A stretch of DNA of 8,214 nt from Gemmatimonadota bacterium (GCA_003220955.1 QHTW01000046.1:13782-21995), one strand, 5' to 3'; counted from the stretch's first letter, positions 1-5,617 are shown. Notes: generated by a model from the letters alone, not told the origin. Translations and numbers: made by a program.

Positions 1-105
1 TCGATCGTGCGGCGGCTGGTGCTGGACCTGAACGGCAGCGTCAAAGTCGAGACGCAGCCGGGGCAGGGGACGAAGTTCTTCGTGGAGCTGCCGGCGGCAT
101 CATGA
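1..105 (+). CDS. Sensor histidine kinase, C-terminal end (partial)
   Basis: Frame 1 is open from the window edge to a TGA at 103-105 and gives 34 residues. The stretch QPGQGTKFFVELP matches the end of the HATPase_c fold, where the G2-box Gly-x-Gly-Thr-x-Phe closes the ATP-binding lid of histidine kinases. The rest of the protein lies upstream of the window, so sensor and membrane domains cannot be judged. Its stop codon overlaps the start of the response regulator gene (ATGA at 102-105), so the two are very likely co-transcribed and translationally coupled. The kinase is therefore the probable phosphodonor of that regulator (inference from gene order). A plain GHKL ATPase of another type is possible but less likely beside a receiver-domain gene. 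Confidence 0.85.
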   Translation, partial: SIVRRLVLDLNGSVKVETQPGQGTKFFVELPAAS

Positions 106-1472
106 CCCTGATCCTCATTGTCGACGACACCCCCGCGATGGCGCAGCAGTACGCCTACGACTTGAAGCGGCTCGCCGGCTTCGAGACGCTGGTGGCGCGC
201 TCCGGCGACGAGGCGCTGGACGTTCTGGGTCGCGAAGCGGTCGACTGCGTCATCCTCGACCTCGAGATGCCCGGCATGGACGGGTTCGAGGTGCTGCGTT
301 CCATCGAGCGGTTGGGATTGCGCGTGCCGGTGATCGTCTACACGGGAACGGGCGACTACGACCGCTGCGCGCAGGCGATTCGCCTTGGCGCCCACAGCTT
401 CATCGATAAGGCCGAGCCCATGGAGCGCGTCGCGCAGGAAGTGGAGAATGCGATCGAGCGGCGCCGGCTGAGGGCCGAGGTCAAGTTGCTGCGGCGCGGC
501 TTTGGGCTGGAGTCACCGCTCGTCGGGACGAGCCCCGCCCTCGCCAAGCTCAAGGAGGCGATCGTCCGCGTCGCTCCGGTGCCGAGTCCCGTACTTATCA
601 TCGGTGAGAGCGGCACCGGCAAGGAGTTGGTAGCTCGCGAGCTTCATCGGCTAGGCCCCAATCCCAAAGGCCCTTTCATCGCGCTCAACAGCGCGGCCCT
701 CCCACGGGAGCTGGTCGAGAGCGAGCTGTTCGGCCACGAGCGCGGCGCCTTTACCGGCGCCACTGCCACCCGCAAAGGCGCCTTCGAGGCGGCCGGCGGC
801 GGCACGCTCTTCCTCGACGAAATCGGGGATTTGCCACAGGCGGCCCAGGCGAAGCTGCTGCGCGTGCTCGAGGAGCGGAAAGTCACGCGGATCGGCGCCA
901 ACAAGACGATCGAGGTGAATGCTCGTGTCGTCGCCGCGACGCATCGCGATCTCGAGCAGGAGCTCGCCGAGGGCCGGTTCCGCGAGGATCTGTTCTATCG
1001 GCTGAACGTGCACGTGCTGCGGGTGCCGCCGCTGCGCGATCGCTTATCGGACGTCCCCGCGTTGCTCGAGCACCTGGTGGCTGCGACGTGCGAGCGCTTC
1101 GGCATGAAGCCGAAGCCGATCGCGCCCGAGGCCGTGGAAGCGCTGATGGCGTACGACTGGCGGCGCAACAACATTCGTGAGCTGCGGAATGTGATCGAGC
1201 GCATGATCATCGCGAGCGACGGCGACGAGCTGCAGCTCAAGGCCGTGCCCTCCGAAGTGCGACAACGCGCCACGCACGACGCACGACGCACGTCCTCCGA
1301 CGAACGACGCACGTTTGAAGAACAGAAGCAAGAAGCCGAGCGCCAGATCATCGTGCAGGCGCTTGAGCGCAACGAGTGGCACGTCACCAAGACGGCGAAG
1401 GAGTTGGGACTGTCCGACCACGCCAGTCTTCTCAAGATCATGCGCCGTTTGGGTGTCCAGAGAGACACTTAG
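102..1472 (+). CDS. Sigma-54-dependent response regulator, NtrC family
   Basis: This 456-residue protein has the full NtrC layout. Residues 1-120 are a receiver domain with acidic pair D8/D9, phospho-acceptor D53, switch T81 and K103. Residues ~140-370 are the sigma-54-interacting AAA+ ATPase, with Walker A GESGTGKE (168-175), the sigma-54 contact loop GAFTGA (215-220) and Walker B TLFLDEIG (235-242). A low-complexity Arg/Thr/Asp linker (~390-404) leads to a Fis-type helix-turn-helix (~420-452). On phosphorylation such proteins oligomerise at an upstream enhancer and use ATP to open sigma-54 promoters. The start is fixed by the ATGA overlap with the kinase gene. Oddities: the usual W-P-G-N-V-R-E-L near the end of the ATPase reads W-R-R-N-N-I-R-E-L (from W353), one residue longer, and the linker is encoded by a 7-bp tandem repeat. 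A likely target promoter lies just downstream, ahead of the TPR gene. The stimulus is unknown. Confidence 0.96.
   Translation: MTLILIVDDTPAMAQQYAYDLKRLAGFETLVARSGDEALDVLGREAVDCVILDLEMPGMDGFEVLRSIERLGLRVPVIVYTGTGDYDRCAQAIRLGAHSFIDKAEPMERVAQEVENAIERRRLRAEVKLLRRGFGLESPLVGTSPALAKLKEAIVRVAPVPSPVLIIGESGTGKELVARELHRLGPNPKGPFIALNSAALPRELVESELFGHERGAFTGATATRKGAFEAAGGGTLFLDEIGDLPQAAQAKLLRVLEERKVTRIGANKTIEVNARVVAATHRDLEQELAEGRFREDLFYRLNVHVLRVPPLRDRLSDVPALLEHLVAATCERFGMKPKPIAPEAVEALMAYDWRRNNIRELRNVIERMIIASDGDELQLKAVPSEVRQRATHDARRTSSDERRTFEEQKQEAERQIIVQALERNEWHVTKTAKELGLSDHASLLKIMRRLGVQRDT
1262..1313 (+). repeat. 7-bp tandem repeat array inside the regulator linker
   Basis: Three perfect consecutive copies of ACGCACG (1272-1292) are followed by a diverged unit (TCCTCCG), ACGAACG and another perfect ACGCACG (1307-1313). 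Degenerate units continue upstream to about 1262. Shifted in phase, the consensus is ACGACGC. Because 7 is not a multiple of 3, three units (21 bp) make one protein repeat, read as THDARRT then SSDERRT. The array sits between the ATPase and DNA-binding domains. Confidence 0.8.
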
Positions 1473-1541
1473 GCGGCGCTCCCCGCGGGTTCGGTAGTAC
1501 ACGAAGGATCGACGGCCATTTTGTAAGTCATTGAGTACCAA

Positions 1542-1569
1542 CTGACACCAGACGCCTGACACCTGGCAC
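1542..1569 (+). repeat. Degenerate 7-bp repeat upstream of the TPR gene
   Basis: Four adjacent heptamers read CTGACAC, CAGACGC, CTGACAC and CTGGCAC. The general form NNGACRC resembles the in-gene array about 250 bp upstream. The last unit is also the -24 element of the proposed sigma-54 promoter. Confidence 0.65.
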
Positions 1570-1579
1570 CGCGTCTGCT
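1564..1579 (+). promoter_or_regulatory. Sigma-54 (-24/-12) promoter for the TPR gene
   Basis: TGGCAC (1564-1569), five bases, then CTGCT (1575-1579) matches the sigma-54 consensus TGGCAC-N5-TTGCW at all but one position. It has the obligatory GG (1565-1566) and GC (1577-1578) exactly ten bases apart. A start site about 12 nt after the GC, near 1590, would leave a ~25-nt leader containing the GGAGGAG ribosome site. The gene immediately upstream encodes a sigma-54 activator, which supports the call. Confidence 0.75.
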
Positions 1580-1605
1580 TTTCCGTGGAGCGAACCCCCG
1601 CTCCC

Positions 1606-1612
1606 GGAGGAG
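1606..1612 (+). promoter_or_regulatory. Ribosome binding site of the TPR gene
   Basis: GGAGGAG ends 2 nt before the ATG at 1615 (its GGAGG core ends 4 nt before). It fixes the start there rather than at an in-frame GTG at 1585, which would add ten residues ahead of the membrane segment and has no such site. Confidence 0.8.
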
Positions 1613-1614
1613 CC

Positions 1615-2571
1615 ATGTCCTACCAGTTTCAGCTGGATCAGTCCAATCGTTCGCTGCGGTTTCCGGTCATCATGATGGCGGCCATCGTCTGCACGGTGAT
1701 CGCCGCCTACGCGTTTGCCGCGTGCAGTGACCGGACCCCCGACCAGGCGCGTGCCAGTGAGCCCGGCTCTCAGCCGACGGCTACCGCACCCGTCAGCGGT
1801 GCCGGTAACGTCAGCACCGCAAGACCGGCGCTCGTCATCACCGGTCCGGTGACGTTCGAGATGGCCGACTCCGCCTATCGCGAACGGCGCTACGATGATG
1901 CCACCGTCCTTTTCAAGACCTACACCGAGGGCCGGCCCAGCAGCGCCTGGGGCTTCTACATGCTGGGCCTCTCGGCGTGGAAGTCGGGCGATCGCGCGCA
2001 GGCCGCGGGCGCGTTCGTGCAGGCCCTCACGCTCGACTCGACCCACGTGAAGAGTCATCTCAATCTGAGCCGCGTGTTGCTGGAGGAAGAGAAGCCCGAT
2101 AGCGCGTTGGAGCACATCGAACGGGCGATCGCGCTCGATTCGACGTCGAGCGAGCCGCTGCGGCTGCAGGGGCGGGTCTTCGAAGCGCAGGGTAAGACCG
2201 ATGACGCGATCGTCGCCTACCAGCGCGCGATCGTGAAGAACGACAGCGACAGCTGGGCGATGAACAACCTCGGCGCGCTCTACATCCGGCTGGAGCGGTA
2301 CGAGGATGCGATCGGCCCGCTGGCCCGTGCCAACGAGCTCGAGGACAGAGTCGCCACCTTCCACAACAACCTCGGCATGGCACTCGAGTTGACCAATCGC
2401 TTTGCCGACGCCGTCGAGCAGTATCGCGCGGCGCTGGCGATCGAGGGGACCTACGGCAAGGCTGTAGCGAACCTGCAGCGTGTCGAGCTGGTGAAGCAGG
2501 ACCCGTCAATCACGCCGGTGGATTTGACGGAGCGGTCCAAGCAGTTCCAGCAAGAGATTACGAAGTGGTGA
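1615..2571 (+). CDS. Membrane-anchored or lipoprotein TPR-repeat protein
   Basis: The 318-residue product has an N-terminal export or anchor segment: a polar head, then hydrophobic residues ~17-36 ending FAAC at C37, a possible lipobox with an unusual Phe at -3. A Pro/Ser/Thr/Ala-rich spacer follows (~40-75). The rest (~80-280) is a run of about six tetratricopeptide repeats, clearest at 111-143, 145-177, 179-211, 213-245 (NNLGALYIRLERYEDAI) and 247-279. TPRs form a helical scaffold that binds other proteins, so an assembly or adaptor role at the cell envelope is reasonable, but the partner cannot be read from sequence. It lies 142 bp after the sigma-54 regulator, behind a sigma-54-type promoter and a strong GGAGGAG site, so it is the best candidate target of that two-component system. 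Its stop is 3 bp from the end of the convergent gene on the other strand. Confidence 0.93.
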   Translation: MSYQFQLDQSNRSLRFPVIMMAAIVCTVIAAYAFAACSDRTPDQARASEPGSQPTATAPVSGAGNVSTARPALVITGPVTFEMADSAYRERRYDDATVLFKTYTEGRPSSAWGFYMLGLSAWKSGDRAQAAGAFVQALTLDSTHVKSHLNLSRVLLEEEKPDSALEHIERAIALDSTSSEPLRLQGRVFEAQGKTDDAIVAYQRAIVKNDSDSWAMNNLGALYIRLERYEDAIGPLARANELEDRVATFHNNLGMALELTNRFADAVEQYRAALAIEGTYGKAVANLQRVELVKQDPSITPVDLTERSKQFQQEITKW

Positions 2572-2574
2572 TGA

Positions 2575-3288
2575 CTAGTTGTCGGCGAGCCGCCTCAAGA
2601 ACCTGTTGAGGCGGCTTTCGCTGCTATGCGGATCCTCACCGATGTAATCCGCGCGCGCTTCGGCGAGAGAGGCGTGGAGCTCGGTGCGCGCCTCGGCGGC
2701 GCGTGAGAAGAGCGACGCTTCTTCGGGGGCTTTCGCCGCGAGCAGATCGGCCGCGAGCGCGAGCATCCGGCCGGCGAACGTCACGTAGGCCCGGACCATA
2801 CCACCACCCGAGGCACCGCGCTCGACCCATTCGGGGAAGCAGCCCGCCCACCACAACGCCAGCGCCGCAGCGTCCGCCGCCGCTTCGGCCTGGGCGACCG
2901 TGCCCTGCGGCAACGCGGTGACGAAGCGCCACCACTCCGCCATACCGTCTTCGCCCTGGGCGATCGCGCTCTTGCGATGAGCCGTCGCAAAGACGACGGG
3001 CAGCGTCGCCGCGTAGTCGGCAAGCAGAATGTCGCTGATGCCCCGGGTGCGGAGCTGGGCGCGAATCGGGACGTACCAGAGCAGCGTGAGGGGAAGCGGA
3101 GCAGGCGCACCGCCGCGGCCCAAGACCGCCTCGAGGGCGGCCGGGGAATCGAGCACCGTGTCGACGGCGCCCGCCTGCAGCGCCTCGTCGGCCTCGCGTC
3201 CTTCCGAGACATCCATCCGTGCGATCTCGTCTACCAGACAGGCGAGGTCGCCCCGGGTCAACTGGCGATGGATGATAGGCCTGATCAT
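2575..3288 (-). CDS. Uncharacterised alanine-rich helical protein
   Basis: I do not recognise this 237-residue protein. The start MIRPIIHRQL at 3288 is chosen because AAGGGAGGG lies about 5 nt upstream; an in-frame start at 3336 would add 16 residues without such a site. There is no signal peptide or clear membrane segment. The protein is Ala/Leu/Arg-rich and probably mostly helical. Recognisable blocks are an acidic N-terminus (~13-55), a hydrophobic block LLWYVPIRAQLRTRGISD (69-86) followed by LLADYAATLPVVF (88-100), paired tryptophans at 119-120 and 146-147, WAGCFPEWVERG (147-158) and a charged C-terminus. Composition and codon use match the neighbours, so it looks like a real resident gene. 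It is transcribed towards the TPR gene with 3 bp between stops and away from efp. It is probably cytoplasmic; no function is assigned. Confidence 0.85.
   Translation of the reverse strand: MIRPIIHRQLTRGDLACLVDEIARMDVSEGREADEALQAGAVDTVLDSPAALEAVLGRGGAPAPLPLTLLWYVPIRAQLRTRGISDILLADYAATLPVVFATAHRKSAIAQGEDGMAEWWRFVTALPQGTVAQAEAAADAAALALWWAGCFPEWVERGASGGGMVRAYVTFAGRMLALAADLLAAKAPEEASLFSRAAEARTELHASLAEARADYIGEDPHSSESRLNRFLRRLADN
2588..2616 (+). terminator. Hairpin terminator candidate of the TPR gene
   Basis: AGCCGCCTCAA (2588-2598) and TTGAGGCGGCT (2606-2616) form a perfect 11-bp stem with a 7-nt loop, 16 nt after the TPR stop. It is followed by only a short T run (TTTCG), so termination may be weak or partly factor-dependent. 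The hairpin lies inside the last codons of the convergent minus-strand gene, where it encodes part of RLNRFLRRLAD. Confidence 0.6.
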
Positions 3289-3531
3289 GCTTCCCTCCCT
3301 TACGGCGGACTTAGAGGCAAGCTTGGTGCCGGTCATCTATCTGACTATCGATCAATGCCTTAGATCAGAAACCGTTCCGTCACGGTGTCGTCACTCTAGT
3401 GCGGAAAGCTGCAATCCGACACGGGAAGCGTGTGTGAGGCTGCTCACGCTAGTAAACGGCGGCTTGTGGGGCAAGCAGATAGCACTCGCCCCCTTGGAGT
3501 GCCAAGGCGGCCGGTTTAAGTTCCCGCTCCC
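3289..3531. other. Divergent intergenic region upstream of efp
   Basis: This 243-bp gap separates the unknown minus-strand gene from efp and must hold both promoters. I see no convincing -35/-10 pair for the minus-strand gene. On the plus side there are three small stem-loops in a row: AGCGTG/CACGCT (3427-3450, with an alternative GTGAG/CTCAC at 3434-3447), GCTTG/CAAGC (3462-3476) and CCTTGG/CCAAGG (3492-3507). No small ORF or RNA gene could be supported. Confidence 0.6.
3494..3522 (+). promoter_or_regulatory. Possible leaderless-type promoter of efp
   Basis: TTGGAG (3494-3499), a 17-bp spacer and TAAGTT (3517-3522, of TAnnnT type) would place transcription initiation at about 3529-3531, directly at the efp ATG (3532). 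There is no Shine-Dalgarno before that ATG, and an in-frame TAA at 3517-3519 rules out a longer protein. The -35 matches only TTG of the consensus, so this is tentative. Confidence 0.4.
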
Positions 3532-4089
3532 ATGAAAGCCACAGACATTCGCAAAGGTCACGTCCTCATGATCGACGGCCAACCGTGCCGCGTCATGGAC
3601 TTCACCCATCGCACTCCCGGCAATCTGCGCGCGTTCGTGCAGGTCCGTTTCCGGAATCTTGTTTCGGGTAACACGTTCGATCAGCGTCTCGCCGCCACCG
3701 ATTTCCTCAACGAAGCGCGACTCGACACGAAGGAGATGCAGGTCCTCTATCAGGACCAGGGTGGCGTGCACGTGATGGACCAGCAGACCTATGAGCAGTT
3801 CACGCTCGACGAGCGGGCCGTGGGCGAGGACACACCTTGGTTGCAGCCCGAGATGGTGGTGCAGGTGGAGTGGCTGGACGGACGGCCGATCGCGATCGAA
3901 TTGCCGCCGGTGATCGAGTTGAAGGTGGTCGAGACGTCGCCCGTGATGAAAACCGCCACGAAGACCGCGAGCACCAAGCCGGCGAAGCTCTCGAACGGGG
4001 TGACGGTGCAGGTGCCCGAGTTCATCAGTCCGGGCGAAACGGTCCGGGTGGACCCCCGGTCGGGCCAGTATCTGGAGCGCGCTAAGTAG
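3532..4089 (+). CDS. efp: Elongation factor P (divergent tip sequence)
   Basis: The 185-residue product has the normal EF-P length and three beta-barrel domains (roughly 1-64, 65-127 and 128-185). Signatures are the N-terminal barrel IRKGHVLMIDGQPCRVMDF, EMQVLYQD, MDQQTYEQ, GRPIAIELPPVIELKVVET and VQVPEFISPGETVRVD. EF-P binds ribosomes stalled on polyproline between the P and E sites and stimulates peptide bond formation. The loop that reaches the peptidyl-transferase centre reads HRTPGNLRAF. By alignment to E. coli PGKGQAF, N31 sits where the modified Lys34 would be, with Arg33 two residues on. It therefore cannot use EpmA lysylation and would need another modification or none. Similar PGN tips occur, as I recall, in other bacterial phyla, so this is probably a natural subfamily and not damage. 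A second, canonical efp elsewhere in the genome is possible. The gene's last 8 bp overlap tag, which runs the other way. Confidence 0.95.
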   Translation: MKATDIRKGHVLMIDGQPCRVMDFTHRTPGNLRAFVQVRFRNLVSGNTFDQRLAATDFLNEARLDTKEMQVLYQDQGGVHVMDQQTYEQFTLDERAVGEDTPWLQPEMVVQVEWLDGRPIAIELPPVIELKVVETSPVMKTATKTASTKPAKLSNGVTVQVPEFISPGETVRVDPRSGQYLERAK

Positions 4090-4648
4090 TCAGCTCGCGA
4101 TAGCGGTAGCAGGTCACCACGTGATCGTTGACCATCCCCACCGCCTGCATGAACGCATAGCAGATCGTCGGCCCCACGAAGCGAAATCCCCGCTGCACGA
4201 GCGCCTTGCTCATGGCCGTGGACTCTTTTGTCTCGGCCGGTAGACCGCGCAGCGTCTTCCAGGCATTCACCTTCGGCGTGCCGCCCACGAATTGCCAGAG
4301 CAACTGATCGAAGGACTCGCCCGCGGCCTTCATCTTTAAGAAGGCGCGGGCGTTTCCTACCGCCGACTTCACCTTCTGCTTGTTGCGCACGATGCCAGGA
4401 TCCCTGAGGATCTTGGCAATCCGGCGGGCGTCATAGCGCGCCATCTTGTCAGGGTTGAATCCCTCGAACGCGTGCAGAAAGGCGTCGCGCTTGCGCAGGA
4501 TGATGGCCCACGACAGTCCCGCCTGGAATCCGTCCAGCACGAGCTTTCCAAATAGCTGGCGGTCGTCGTGAACCGGGACGCCCCACTCGGTGTCGTGATA
4601 GGCGATCATCTGGGCGTTGTCGGATGTCCAGGGGCAACGTGTTGGCAT
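4082..4648 (-). CDS. tag: DNA-3-methyladenine glycosylase I
   Basis: The product (188 residues from the ATG at 4648) matches E. coli Tag throughout: CPW, AYHDTEWGVP, QAGLSW, GIVRNKQKV, NARAFLKM, KALVQRGFRFVGPTICYAFMQAVGMVNDHV. Tag removes 3-methyladenine from alkylated DNA, the first step of base excision repair, in the cytoplasm. The zinc-binding 'snap' is complete: C5, H18, H176 and C180 correspond to E. coli C4, H17, H175 and C179. The base-recognition Glu38 of E. coli is replaced by Asp (D39, LDGFQAGLSW), a conservative change. W47 and Y17 of the pocket are kept. A TTG at 4654 is an alternative start; an in-frame TAG at 4658-4660 excludes anything longer. There is no Shine-Dalgarno; TAGCTT lies 6 nt before the ATG. 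Its end overlaps the efp stop. Confidence 0.96.
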   Translation of the reverse strand: MPTRCPWTSDNAQMIAYHDTEWGVPVHDDRQLFGKLVLDGFQAGLSWAIILRKRDAFLHAFEGFNPDKMARYDARRIAKILRDPGIVRNKQKVKSAVGNARAFLKMKAAGESFDQLLWQFVGGTPKVNAWKTLRGLPAETKESTAMSKALVQRGFRFVGPTICYAFMQAVGMVNDHVVTCYRYRELTT

Positions 4649-4654
4649 CCCCAA

Positions 4655-4660
4655 AAGCTA
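4655..4660 (-). promoter_or_regulatory. Possible -10 element of tag
   Basis: On the minus strand TAGCTT ends 6 nt before the tag ATG, within CTAGCTTT, an octamer also found just upstream of the DUF72 gene. This position would give a leaderless or nearly leaderless tag mRNA. No good -35 is seen; the terminator of the upstream gene occupies that region. Confidence 0.35.
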
Positions 4661-4672
4661 GCACCCATTGAA

Positions 4673-4701
4673 AGAGGCCAGGAATTCTCTTCCTGGCCTC
4701 T
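4673..4701 (-). terminator. Terminator of the coiled-coil lipoprotein gene
   Basis: A perfect 12-bp inverted repeat, AGAGGCCAGGAA (4673-4684) and TTCCTGGCCTCT (4690-4701), has a 5-nt loop. On the minus strand it starts 22 nt after the lipoprotein stop and is followed by TTTC. It separates that gene from tag, implying that tag has its own promoter or depends on read-through. The T tract is short. Confidence 0.7.
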
Positions 4702-4723
4702 CTTTCGCGTCTGCGGAACTGCC

Positions 4724-5617
4724 TTAGCGGCTGAAGACTTTCTCGTCAGAGGTTACGGTGCGTTCGGTGACGGGACCAGCCGATCCCTCGACGATGATCA
4801 CCAGGAACTTCGAGGTACGCCAGAAATCGACCGGCGACGTGATCGTGAGGCTCGAGACGCCGGAGTACTTGTTGTGGTCGTGCTGCTCGGCGATGAAGTC
4901 CAGATCCTGGAGCGACGCGATGCGGTATTCCGCCCGCGAGCTCGGCAGCGGAATCGACGTCACCTTGCGGGTGTCGATCGCCGTGAACAGTGACGGATCG
5001 AGATTGCGCGCTGGCTGCAGCGTCTTGCCAGTCCGCCAGAGGATGAAGAGCACGCGACCGCCGCCCTGCTCGGTGAGAATCCCCTTCTTCTTCAGCTCAG
5101 CCCGCGTGCCGATCACGTAATAGCCGGTGGACAGGCTGTCCCGCAGCGCGACGTTCTCGGCGGTCAGCGTATTCACCTGCTCGGTGAGCAGATCGATGGT
5201 CGTCCGCTGCGACGCGATCACCGCTTGCATGTTGCCGACGGTCGTATCGAGCGTGGAGCGAAGGCTGTCGGACAGCGTGGTGAGGCTCTTGATCCGCTCG
5301 CGGCTCTCGTTGAGCGCGCGCTCGGTTTCGCCGACGCGGGCGACGACGTAGCGCAGCTTGGCGATGAGCGTGTCGTTCGCCGCGGTGATCGGACTCTCGC
5401 TCGAGACGTGCAGCCGGTTGTTGCGGATTTTCGCCTTCGCGAGCTCGACATTGACGTCGCTGATGAGGCGCGAGCTGATAGCGACTTCCTGCATCAGGCT
5501 ATCCTTCTGCGAGTTGACCTGCTCCAGCTCGGCGAGTTTACGTTCGGTCTCCGCCGACGTGCCGCAGGCGGCCACGGTGAACACTGCGCCGAGGAGTACC
5601 AGTTTCAGCTTCTTCAT
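4724..5617 (-). CDS. Coiled-coil lipoprotein with conserved C-terminal domain
   Basis: The start MKKLKLVLLG at 5617 is supported by GGGGGAG 8 nt upstream and by the signal peptide that follows. A short basic head, hydrophobic residues 4-17 and a lipobox VAAC with C18 predict a lipid-anchored envelope protein of 297 residues. Residues ~22-165 are a long charged helical region (AELEQVNSQKDSLMQE, ESRERIKSLTTLSDSLRS, LLTEQVNTLTAENVALRDSL), almost certainly a coiled coil. Residues ~166-280 are a compact domain beginning YYVIGTRAELKKKGI, with FTAIDTRKVTSIPL and ITSPVDFWRTSKFLVI. I recall similar coiled-coil lipoproteins with a YYVIGT-x-x-EL start and an F-T-x-I-D motif in Bacteroidota, where they are uncharacterised. 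That fits an FCB-group host but is memory, not a search. It is divergent from the DUF72 gene 45 bp away and is followed by a hairpin terminator. The molecular role is unknown. Confidence 0.9.
   Translation of the reverse strand: MKKLKLVLLGAVFTVAACGTSAETERKLAELEQVNSQKDSLMQEVAISSRLISDVNVELAKAKIRNNRLHVSSESPITAANDTLIAKLRYVVARVGETERALNESRERIKSLTTLSDSLRSTLDTTVGNMQAVIASQRTTIDLLTEQVNTLTAENVALRDSLSTGYYVIGTRAELKKKGILTEQGGGRVLFILWRTGKTLQPARNLDPSLFTAIDTRKVTSIPLPSSRAEYRIASLQDLDFIAEQHDHNKYSGVSSLTITSPVDFWRTSKFLVIIVEGSAGPVTERTVTSDEKVFSR

Noticed and set aside
1262..1569. CRISPR array or mobile-element repeats
   Set aside because: The units are 7 bp and directly adjacent, with no spacers, no terminal inverted repeats and no transposase. 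They are simple degenerate tandem repeats.
1585..1614. GTG start for the TPR protein
   Set aside because: It has no ribosome site, and the extra residues carry no signal features. GGAGGAG directly precedes the ATG at 1615.
1528..2364. Long open frame on the minus strand opposite the TPR gene
   Set aside because: It is Arg/His/Gly-rich without domain character, and it lies opposite a clear TPR gene with its own ribosome site. It is a high-GC codon shadow.
3289..3531. tRNA or small ORF in the region upstream of efp
   Set aside because: The stem-loops do not fit a cloverleaf, and no short frame has a ribosome site or plausible composition.
4043..4056. Short GGTCC/GGACC hairpin near the end of efp as a terminator for tag
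   Set aside because: The stem is only 5 bp and the following GTTTC tract is weak, so it cannot be distinguished from chance in GC-rich coding DNA.
4393..4418. Imperfect 10-bp hairpin TGCCAGGATC/GATCTTGGCA inside tag
   Set aside because: It has no T tract on either strand and sits mid-gene in codons conserved in Tag, so it is probably coding coincidence.
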